This document shows positions 34,590 to 40,993 of a stretch of DNA of 40,993 nucleotides, in pieces. Below the pieces are notes generated by a model. That model was not told the DNA's origin. It was given only the letters and a program-made list of their open reading frames with translations, and did not search any database. The stretch spans positions 1 to 40,993 of the forward strand of contig CAIYUN010000032.1 of the NCBI GenBank assembly GCA_903929355.1. Reading direction: 5' to 3'. How positions within the stretch are numbered: position 1 is the stretch's first letter; the number at the start of each line of letters is the position of its first letter. The stretch is from an uncultured Opitutaceae bacterium (lineage in GTDB: Bacteria; Verrucomicrobiota; Verrucomicrobiia; Opitutales; Opitutaceae). The position numbers and the translations under genes are program-made.

Positions 34590-35073
34590 GAATATGGTTC
34601 TGGAACCGCCACTCTCCCTTCTGCTCAAGTTGGGACCAGGTGAGCCGATAGGCGCGGGCGCTGGTGATGTAGGTGGTCCACGGCGTGCTGCGGATGCCGG
34701 CGATATTCGGCACGCGGAGGGCGATGACGCGGGTGCCGGCGGGGTTTGCATTGATGCGGGTGGCGGGGGGAGCCGCTGCCGGCGGGCACGAGGACCGCGA
34801 TCTTCCAGTTGTAGGAGGGCACGGTCACCACGTTGGTGCCGATGGTGCCCTGGGAGCCGTAGCCGCCGGAGAGGAGAAGAACCTCGCGGCCGGTGGTGTT
34901 GGTGAGGCTGCGGCAGTAGGTCTCGAAGCTGGCCCAGATGCCCTGGTTGTTGTCCGGGGTCTGCGGCTGGATGTTGGTGAGGATGAAGGTCTGGTGCAGT
35001 CGGCGAGGGTGACGTTGCGGTCGGCATTGGGGCACATGTGGCCGCGATCGTATCAGAGTTGGTTCTTGTCAAA
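34590..35073 (-). pseudogene. DNA/RNA non-specific endonuclease, frameshifted
   Basis: Minus-strand homology runs through three frames. The first, near 35060-34995, reads FDKNQL-stop-YDRGHMCPNADRNVTLADC, containing the catalytic DRGH motif right after an in-frame TGA. A 1-nt loss near 34995 moves it to TFILTNIQPQTPDNNQGIW and LTNTTGREVLLLSGG, then VPSYNWKIAVLVPAGSG. A second shift in a C-run near 34770 moves it to TRINANPAGTRVIALRVPN and STPWTTYITSARAYRL. This is the NucA/S1-type nuclease fold (PF01223). One stop plus two frameshifts make it a pseudogene. The N-terminus, usually with an export signal, is absent. Confidence 0.8.
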
Positions 35074-35111
35074 AGGACCAAGGGGTTATATGCAGATTCA
35101 TCGCACCAATC

Positions 35112-37994
35112 ATGCGCCGAGATACAGCAATAATCACGCGCCGAACCGCCATCCTTCCTCGGGTGTGCTGCCGGCCGATTCTGCGATGGCGCATGGTGGC
35201 ATGGGCTTGGGTTGTTTTTCTCGCAGCATGGACTGTTCCCGCGAGAGCTGCGGTGCCAACCGCCGATGCCGGAGGACCCTATGTGATGGTCTATGGGTCT
35301 AGTATCAAGTTGGATGCGAGTGGGTCCGCGATCCATACTCTTGGAGAAACCATCACTGCGTATGCGTGGGACATCAATGGGGACAAAACTTATGGCGAGC
35401 TCACCGGGTCGAAGCCGACCTTGGTGTGGTCTTCGTTTCCGCTCACCGTGGGCAATCACACGATCGCGGTGAAAATTACCACCAGTCTAGGTCAGGTCGC
35501 GGTAGCCTCGACTGCCCTCGGCGTCTATCACGCCCCTGTCGCTAGCAGTGGCGGCCCTTACTCCGTCCTGATGGGGAATTCCATAACTCTCAATGGAAGC
35601 GGTTCGACCACCCTCGACTCGGGCGATTCCATCACGGCGTATGATTGGGATATAAACGGGGATGGCATCTATGGTGATGTCACCGGCGCCCAGCCAAGCC
35701 TGCCATGGAGCACTTACTCGCTGTCGGTCGGCAGCCATACCATCGGGTTGCGCGTGACCAGTTCGCACGGCCTCACCGCGACCTCATTTTCGACATTGTC
35801 GGTGACCTCGCTGCCCCCGGTCGCGATTATTGCTCTCAATGGTAATATCTTTGCCTACCATTCGGATATAATACTCGTGGGGAATACTTCTATCGCAACC
35901 AATCCGATTGATTCCATAACGGAGTATTCATGGGATATAAACGGGGACGGCGTCTATGGGGATATTACAGGTGCCACCCCTCTCATAACCTGGGCCGCAT
36001 TTCACCTGACCGCAGGAACTCACCTGATCAGTTTGCGAGTCACAAACGCCTATGGACAGCAATCCACGGATTCGGAAATTATTACAATAATTGAGTATCC
36101 GCCTGTGATAAATATAATATACCCGAATGCAGTGATAAATTATGGTCAAACTGTGATATTTGATGCAACGCGAAGCTATGATAGTAGCGGAGATAACGAC
36201 CCGCTTTCCTTTGCGTGGGATATTAATAACGACGGCGTGTATGGCGACAAGACCGGGGCAATCATGTATTTAGGCCCGGCCGAGTATGTCTACGCCATCA
36301 ACCAATCACGGAGTATCGGCCTTCGGGTTAAGAATAATATAACGGCGCTGCAGTCCTTCGCTACGGTTACCTACTTCATGTCTGATCCTCCGACTTATAT
36401 AACGACCAAGCCGAGTTCATTCACCCTCGAAGCGACCGGTCCTACCGGTGCGGTAGGGTTCTTCAACGCGTCAGCCACCTACATGGCAAATACCGCATGG
36501 CCGGTCGTCGCGAGCCCCGCCAGTGGTTCCTTGTTTCCGATCGGAGCGACGACTGTGCAGCTCACATCCACCAATGCGTCAGCCTACTCCACGACCGCCT
36601 CGTTCACTGTCACCGTCAAGGACACCACTCCGCCGTTCATCACTACACCAGCCCCCGTCACGGTCGAGGCGACAGGACCGTCTGGTGCGGCCGTCGGTTT
36701 CGCCGCCACCGCCGCCGATCTCGTGAGCGGAAGCCGGGCGGTAAGCGCCACCCCGGCCAGCGGCTCCGTTTTTCCTGTCGGCGTCACCACGGTGAACCTT
36801 TCCGCCGCCGATCCTTCGGGGAACGTGGCGACCTCCTCGTTCACCGTCACCGTCAAGGACACCACTCCGCCGTTCATCACTACACCAGCCCCCGTCACGG
36901 TTGAAGCGACAGGACCCTCTGGTGCGGCCGTCGGCTTCGCCGCCACTGCGGCTGACCTTGTGAGCGGAACCCGGGCGGTAAGCGCCACCCCGGCCAGCGG
37001 CTCTATTTTTCCTGTCGGCGTCACCACGGTGAACCTTTCCGCCTCCGATCCTTCGGGCAATGTGGCGACGTCCTCGTTCACCGTCACCGTCAAGGACACC
37101 ACCCCGCCGGTCATCACTACACCAGCCCCCGTCGCGGTCGAGGCGACAGGACCGTCTGGTGCGGCCGTCGGTTTCGCCGCCACCGCGGCCGACCTTGTGA
37201 GCGGAAGCCGGGCGGTAAGCGCCACCCCGGCCAGCGGCTCCATTTTTCCTCTGGGCGTCACCTCGGTGAACCTGTCTTCGACCGACTCCGCCGGCAACAC
37301 CGCCACTTCGTCCTTCCCTGTCGCGGTGCTCGACACTACCCCGCCGGTCATCACGAAGCCGGGAAATCTGGTGTTGTCCGCGACCTCCTATGCGGGAGCG
37401 GTGGCTTTGTTCACCGCCAGCGCGGTGGATGCGGTGGATGGAGTCAGGTCGGTAGCCTTCAGCCCGGCCTCCGGATCTATTTTTCCAGCCGGTAACACGA
37501 ATGTCACCGCCAGTTCCACCGATACCCACGGCAACTCATCGTCTGTGACGTTCAGGATCACGGTTGTTCTCACTCCATACCAAGTGTGGAAACAGGCTGC
37601 CGGCCTACCGTTCAATCTCGCGGACTACATCGCGGCGTTTAACCACCTCACGCCCTTCCCCGGCACGCCGCTCTACCAGCGGCTAAAAACCGAGGGCCGC
37701 CTCCTCTATGAGTCGTGGTGGCTCGACGAGCGCTACAGCTACAACCGCATCCCGTTTCAGCCGCGCGGCATGAGCCCGGAGGCGCTCCAGCGCGACTGCC
37801 TCGCGGCGCGGCGCAAGTTTTACTCGTGGCCGAGCATCATGCGGCGCGGCTTCGATGAGGTGAACCGCAGCGACGCGTTCATGTGGCGGAATTTTTATCT
37901 GATCAACGCGATGCATCGCAACGACGTGAGCCAGCGCGATCACTATCCATTGGGGGACGAATCATGGCAGGGGCCGCTCTTGATGGCGAACTGA
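35112..37994 (+). CDS. Chimeric protein: exported PKD/HYR repeat surface protein fused to a radical SAM C-terminus
   Basis: A 960-aa frame. An export signal ends near residue 47 (VFLAAWTVPARA); ATG 35193 is an alternative start directly at the signal. Four PKD-like domains (about 48-425) each carry a variant of WDINGDGVYGD. HYR domains follow, including three nearly identical 79-aa units (504-740) and one diverged unit. From about residue 839 the sequence changes to YIAAFNHLTPFPGTPLYQRL, GRLLYESWWLDERYSYN and FYSWPSIMRR, the C-terminus of B12-binding radical SAM proteins. The radical SAM Cys motif is absent. The 5' half is clearly lower in GC (35850-36400). It looks like a deletion fusion rather than a working hybrid. 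Confidence 0.8.
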   Translation: MRRDTAIITRRTAILPRVCCRPILRWRMVAWAWVVFLAAWTVPARAAVPTADAGGPYVMVYGSSIKLDASGSAIHTLGETITAYAWDINGDKTYGELTGSKPTLVWSSFPLTVGNHTIAVKITTSLGQVAVASTALGVYHAPVASSGGPYSVLMGNSITLNGSGSTTLDSGDSITAYDWDINGDGIYGDVTGAQPSLPWSTYSLSVGSHTIGLRVTSSHGLTATSFSTLSVTSLPPVAIIALNGNIFAYHSDIILVGNTSIATNPIDSITEYSWDINGDGVYGDITGATPLITWAAFHLTAGTHLISLRVTNAYGQQSTDSEIITIIEYPPVINIIYPNAVINYGQTVIFDATRSYDSSGDNDPLSFAWDINNDGVYGDKTGAIMYLGPAEYVYAINQSRSIGLRVKNNITALQSFATVTYFMSDPPTYITTKPSSFTLEATGPTGAVGFFNASATYMANTAWPVVASPASGSLFPIGATTVQLTSTNASAYSTTASFTVTVKDTTPPFITTPAPVTVEATGPSGAAVGFAATAADLVSGSRAVSATPASGSVFPVGVTTVNLSAADPSGNVATSSFTVTVKDTTPPFITTPAPVTVEATGPSGAAVGFAATAADLVSGTRAVSATPASGSIFPVGVTTVNLSASDPSGNVATSSFTVTVKDTTPPVITTPAPVAVEATGPSGAAVGFAATAADLVSGSRAVSATPASGSIFPLGVTSVNLSSTDSAGNTATSSFPVAVLDTTPPVITKPGNLVLSATSYAGAVALFTASAVDAVDGVRSVAFSPASGSIFPAGNTNVTASSTDTHGNSSSVTFRITVVLTPYQVWKQAAGLPFNLADYIAAFNHLTPFPGTPLYQRLKTEGRLLYESWWLDERYSYNRIPFQPRGMSPEALQRDCLAARRKFYSWPSIMRRGFDEVNRSDAFMWRNFYLINAMHRNDVSQRDHYPLGDESWQGPLLMAN
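36621..37331 (+). repeat. Three 237-bp tandem HYR-domain repeats
   Basis: Units begin at 36621, 36858 and 37095 (each with GACACCAC), and a diverged fourth starts at 37332. The period is 237 bp, or 79 codons. The copies are nearly identical, which implies recent duplication or gene conversion and allows copy-number change by recombination. Confidence 0.92.
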
Positions 37995-38872
37995 CCACGC
38001 CCGCCGTCGTCGCGCACAAAGGCGTCCGCTTCGCTCTCGTCACGCCGGCGGACGACGCGGCGATCCGCCGCTTGCTGCGTGACAGCCCGATGCGCGGCGC
38101 GGTCAGCGTCGCGTTCGAGCGCGAGCCGGACTATTTCGCCGGCGAGGGGCTGGCCAGCGCGACGGACAAAACGCTGCTGGCGTTCCTAGGCGAACGGCTG
38201 GTGAGCATGGGCCGCTGCTCGACGCGTGCTGCGTTTCTCAACGGCGAGCCGCGCCGCGTCGGCTACCTCGCGGAGTTGCGGCTCGACGCCACGGTGGGCG
38301 GGCGGTTCGACATCCTGCGGCAAGGCTACCGCGTCCTCCGTGAGTTGGAGGCGGCGGCACCGGCCGATTTTTATTTTACGAGCATTGCCTCCGATAACGA
38401 TCGCGCGCGCCAACTGCTGGAACGCGGCTTGCCCGGCCTGCCGCGCTACGATTTCCTCGCCGAGTTTGTGACGCTGCTAATCCCGGTGGCGAAGTCCGAT
38501 CGTGAAAGCCGGGTGTCGTTGGAGCCCGCCACGCCGGGCGAACTGGCGGATTTCTTCAATGCCGCCGCGCGCCACTATCAGCTGCCCGCGCCCGGCGCGA
38601 CGCTGGCGCACGCCTTCCTCTCGCCATTCGCGGTCGAGCCGGGCGTCGGGGCGCCGCTGCCGGATTTTGTCGCCGCGTTTTTCCCGTTGGCCGCGCGGAG
38701 CGGCCTTGAGTTTCTAACGCTCGGTTTCCAAGCGGACGATGCGCGGCTCGACTTGCTCCGGCGGCGCTTCCGTTGCCGCGAGTTTCGCAGCCGGCTGTAT
38801 AGGGTGGGTTTGACCGAGAGCGCGGCCGAGCCGGACGGTCGGCCGTTTTTACCGGAGGTGGCGTTGCTATGA
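37964..38872 (+). CDS. GNAT-family N-acetyltransferase
   Basis: A 302-aa protein recognised as a GNAT by DDAAIRRLLRDSPMRGAVSV, FEREPDYFAGEG and RVGYLAELRLDATVGG, with the acetyl-CoA region RFDILRQGYRVLRELEAAA following. SIASDNDRARQLLERGLPGL is the typical late segment. A second, less conserved half (about 190-302) may be another GNAT-like lobe. ATG 37964 overlaps the end of the chimeric gene by 31 bp, and the stop overlaps the next start (ATGA). This tight spacing implies it belonged to an operon with the radical SAM gene whose end survives just upstream. The substrate is unknown. Confidence 0.82.
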   Translation: MAGAALDGELTTPAVVAHKGVRFALVTPADDAAIRRLLRDSPMRGAVSVAFEREPDYFAGEGLASATDKTLLAFLGERLVSMGRCSTRAAFLNGEPRRVGYLAELRLDATVGGRFDILRQGYRVLRELEAAAPADFYFTSIASDNDRARQLLERGLPGLPRYDFLAEFVTLLIPVAKSDRESRVSLEPATPGELADFFNAAARHYQLPAPGATLAHAFLSPFAVEPGVGAPLPDFVAAFFPLAARSGLEFLTLGFQADDARLDLLRRRFRCREFRSRLYRVGLTESAAEPDGRPFLPEVALL

Positions 38873-38990
38873 ACACGACGGAGCCAGTCCATGCGGAAAC
38901 CGTCGCGGTCGCACGCGCGGCGCTGACGCCGGCGCAGCGCGACGAGATGTTCGCGCTGCTCACGCGGCATTTCGATGCCGATGCGAGCCG
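38869..38990 (+). pseudogene. N-terminal fragment of a second GNAT-like gene
   Basis: From ATG 38869 the frame gives ARAALTPAQRDEMFALLTRH, then FDADA. This resembles the N-terminus of GNAT-like proteins (L..AQR.EMf.LL.rhFd). After about 38985 the frame carries no homology and ends at 39087. The next homologous sequence, in another frame, belongs to a GH3-family protein, so a deletion has joined two genes. Confidence 0.55.
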
Positions 38991-38993
38991 GCC

Positions 38994-39824
38994 TTGCGCG
39001 CCCCGCCGCAGCCGCGCCGCGCCCGCGAGCTGGCGGCCGCCGGCCCGCACGACGCCGCGAAACTGTGGCCCGCGCTGCGGGTGGTGAGCTGCTGGGGCGA
39101 TGCGATGGCGGCGGCCGGCTGCACGGAACTGCGGCGGCGGTTTCCCGGCGTGACTGTGCAGGCGAAGGGTCTGCTGGCGACGGAGGCGTGCGTGACGCTG
39201 CCGTTTCGCGGGCGGCGGCCGCTGGCGGTGACGGCGCATTTCTTTGAGTTCATCGGCGAGGACAGCACGGTGCGCCGGGCGCATGAGCTGCGCGCGGGCG
39301 AACTCCACGAGGTCGTGGTGACGAACGGCGGCGGGCTGTGGCGCCACCGGCTGGGCGACCTTGTGGAGGTGGACGGCATGGTCGGAGCGACGCCGTCGCT
39401 ACGTTTCCTCGGGCGTGTGGGCAACGTGAGTGACCTGCGCGGGGAAAAGCTGGCGGAGACTTTTGTCGCGAGCGCGCTCAACCGGCTAGAGGCGATAGCG
39501 GGCGGTTGGCGGTTCGCCATGCTCGCGCCGGAGACAGATGCGGAAGGGCGTGCGGGCTACACCCTGTTTGTCGAGGGCGTGGCGGCGGATGACATGGCGA
39601 CACAGCTCGACGCGGCGTTGCGGGAGAACCCACACTACGCACTCTGCCGCGACCTCGGTCAGCTCGGCGAGCCGCGTGTTTTCCGCATCGCCCGCGGTGG
39701 CGACGAGACCTTTGCCAGAATGGAAGCGGCAACCGGACGGAAGCTTGGCGACGTGAAACCGCAGGCGTTGTCGCGACGCGACGGCTGGGCCGGGCGGTTT
39801 GAGGGAAATTACGGTGGCCGGTGA
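38994..39824 (+). pseudogene. C-terminal part of a GH3 auxin-responsive-promoter family protein
   Basis: About 270 codons of the adenylate-forming GH3 family, usually about 500 aa. Visible motifs: LWPALRVVSCWGDAMAAAGC, VTVQAKGLLATEACVTLPF, VVVTNGGGLWRHRLGDLVEV and SLRFLGRVGNVSDLRGEKLA; the last two shape the ATP and acyl-adenylate site. The N-terminal half is gone and no convincing start codon exists: ATG 38994 lies in the joined region. Bacterial GH3 proteins are presumed acyl-amide ligases. It may be expressed as a fragment by coupling to the upstream start, but activity is unlikely. Confidence 0.75.
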
Positions 39825-39850
39825 GCCGTCCCGCCTCCGCTCGCTACGGC

Positions 39851-40123
39851 TCACTCCCAGAGTCCGGCGGCGCGGCAGATGCCGACCACGCCGATGAGGA
39901 TCCAAAAGGCGTTTAGGAGTGTGTAGGCTGCGTCGCGTTTCAGCACCGCGCACCAGGTGAGCATGATCGCGTCTGTGGTGTTGAACACCCACACGAACAT
40001 GAACGGGCTTTGCGGGCCAAGCCAGCTCACCAGCGAGAAACTGAAAATTCGCATCACTACCCCCGTCATCTCAATCTTTTTGAGGTTGGCGTGAATCAAA
40101 CGGTTCAGGTTATTCAAAGGCAT
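39851..40123 (-). CDS. Small membrane protein, 90 aa, unknown function
   Basis: Minus-strand ORF with about three hydrophobic segments: MRIFSFSLVSWLG, PFMFVWVFNTTDAIMLTWCA and YTLLNAFWILIGVVGI, separated by a basic loop (VLKRDAA). The pattern resembles small CBU_0592-like multi-TM proteins, but I cannot name the family. ATG 40123 or the internal ATG at 40069 (MTGVVMRIF) could be the start. Its 3' end is 26 bp from the GH3 fragment end, and the two are convergent. Confidence 0.6.
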   Translation of the reverse strand: MPLNNLNRLIHANLKKIEMTGVVMRIFSFSLVSWLGPQSPFMFVWVFNTTDAIMLTWCAVLKRDAAYTLLNAFWILIGVVGICRAAGLWE

Positions 40124-40207
40124 GGTTATTCACTGGAATCACAGATGGCGGCCGAGATTGGGTGTTCAATCAAGCATCAACCCAATCAAGATGTAACTGA
40201 AAGATGA

Positions 40208-40993
40208 CTTCAGCGGTTGATCGCCCGCCTCGTCTCGTTGGCCCTGCTTACGCGCGGTGAAGACGGCGAAGCCCAAGCGCTCGATGAATCCCGCCAGCCG
40301 CGCATCCTCCGCTGCCATCGCCTACTCCAGGATTATCTGCGCGGAAAAGCTGGTGTTGTGGAAAGGACCGCACGACAGGAGGCGGTGGACGCGCTCGTGT
40401 GCGAGCGCGAGGCCGCATTGGAAAACGAAACGCTCTGGCAGGACGCGCGCTGGGAACTAGAGCCATTCCGTGCTGTGGCGGAATTGTGGGCGGATTTCAA
40501 ACGTCCGCAGGCGGCGTGGTTGCTGATCCAAGCAGGTCAATGCTTGTGTCGCTTGGCGGAATGGTCAAAGGCCGAGCCGTTGCTGCGCCGCGCGCTGGCC
40601 ATCGACGAGCAGAGTTTCGGCTCGGAGCGTCCCAGTGTCGCCAGAGACCTCAACAACCTCGCGGGCTTGTTGCACGCCACCAACCGGCTGGCGGAAGCCG
40701 AGCCGTTGCTGCGCCGCGCGCTGGCCATCGATGAGCAGAGTTTCGGCCCGGAGGATCCCAATGTCGCCAGTGACCTCAACAACCTCGCGGGCTTGTTACA
40801 AGCCACCAACCGGCTGGCGGAGGCCGAGCCGTTGCTACGCCGCGCGCTGGCCATCGACGAGCAGAGATTCGGCTCGGAGCGTCCCAGTGTCGCCAGAGAC
40901 CTCAACAACCTCGCGGCTTTGTTACAAGCCACCAACCGGCTGGCGGAGGCCGAGCCGTTGCTGCGCCGCGCGCTGGCCATCGACGAGCAGAGC
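40208..40993 (+). pseudogene. 5'-truncated STAND/NB-ARC-type TPR protein, continues beyond window
   Basis: The frame is open from just after a TGA at 40205 to the right edge. It begins LQRLIARLVSLALLTRGEDG, then ILRCHRLLQDYLRGKAG, matching the winged-helix region that follows the NTPase of STAND/NB-ARC-TPR proteins (L..LV.LSLL.R, hRLlQdylR). Kinesin-light-chain-like TPRs follow, each ending with AEPLLRRALAIDEQ. No NTPase (P-loop) part exists upstream; the region 40124-40205 shows nothing. No ATG is available, only TTG 40217 or 40238. A functional short TPR protein is possible but a truncated gene is more likely. Confidence 0.65.
40571..40993 (+). repeat. 126-bp tandem TPR-encoding repeats
   Basis: Units start at 40571, 40697, 40823 and 40949, each beginning GCCGAGCCGTTGCT, exactly 126 bp (42 codons) apart. 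The last is cut by the window edge. Copies differ at only a few positions, indicating recent expansion. Each encodes one kinesin-light-chain-type TPR. Confidence 0.93.

Noticed and set aside
38869-39087. A free-standing 72-aa gene after the GNAT
   Set aside because: Only its first 35-40 residues look like a protein family; the rest is GH3 coding sequence read in the wrong frame.
1-40993. tRNA, rRNA, transposase or integrase genes
   Set aside because: I saw no cloverleaf with a plausible anticodon arm and T-loop, no rRNA-like block, and no DDE or tyrosine-recombinase motif; a dedicated tRNA scan would settle the first point.

Overview
The window looks like a chromosomal segment of a GC-rich Verrucomicrobiota bacterium, most likely family Opitutaceae. 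The assignment rests on the gene set, not on any search: a planctomycete/verrucomicrobial DUF1592-type cytochrome protein, several Tat-exported GH29 fucosidases, remnants of the verrucomicrobial type of ECF sigma factor, and leaders that lack Shine-Dalgarno sequences but carry short degenerate tandem repeats.

Layout. (1) 1-1754, minus: 5' part of a lipoprotein cytochrome of the PSCyt1/DUF1587/DUF1595/DUF1592 type, running off the left edge. (2) 2052-4862: tyrS, a DUF2071 protein and a translationally coupled DUF1826-like putative Fe/2OG protein, then a small AAA-ATPase C-terminal remnant. (3) 5260-10269: a Fur-family regulator lacking the CxxC zinc site, followed by sufC-sufB-sufD-sufT, the Fe-S cluster scaffold system without sufS or sufE in the window. 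Every junction carries a repeat-rich leader, and one repeat unit lies in frame inside sufD. (4) 10450-15800: an ABC1/UbiB kinase-like protein, a di-haem oxidoreductase and a divergent OmpR-type response regulator/histidine kinase pair. (5) 15936-18195: a three-TM aspartyl-protease-like/TPR protein sitting between two pieces of a destroyed ECF sigma factor gene. (6) 18336-31873: a glycan-degradation locus with a CE12-type acetylesterase, an AraC regulator, five tandem GH29 alpha-L-fucosidases (one Sec, four Tat) and a GH2 beta-galactosidase-like enzyme with a C-terminal F5/8 (CBM32-like) domain. (7) 31973-40993: a rearranged, decaying region. It holds a frameshifted FAD/Rieske oxidoreductase fragment, a 52-aa DUF3309 membrane peptide, an intact FAD amine-oxidase-like protein, a frameshifted DNA/RNA non-specific endonuclease, a PKD/HYR surface protein fused to the C-terminus of a radical SAM protein, a GNAT, a GNAT-GH3 fragment fusion, a small membrane protein and a 5'-truncated STAND/TPR fragment with nearly identical 126-bp repeats.

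How it works together. The fur-suf block is probably one iron- or redox-controlled unit. The CE12/GH29/GH2 block is probably a substrate-induced locus, under the AraC protein, for a fucosylated and acetylated plant or algal polysaccharide. The right-hand 9 kb shows repeated deletion-fusion events. The most interesting observations are the repeat families that occupy ribosome-binding-site positions, the sigma-factor gene replaced by a protease/TPR gene, and the chain of gene-fusion scars.
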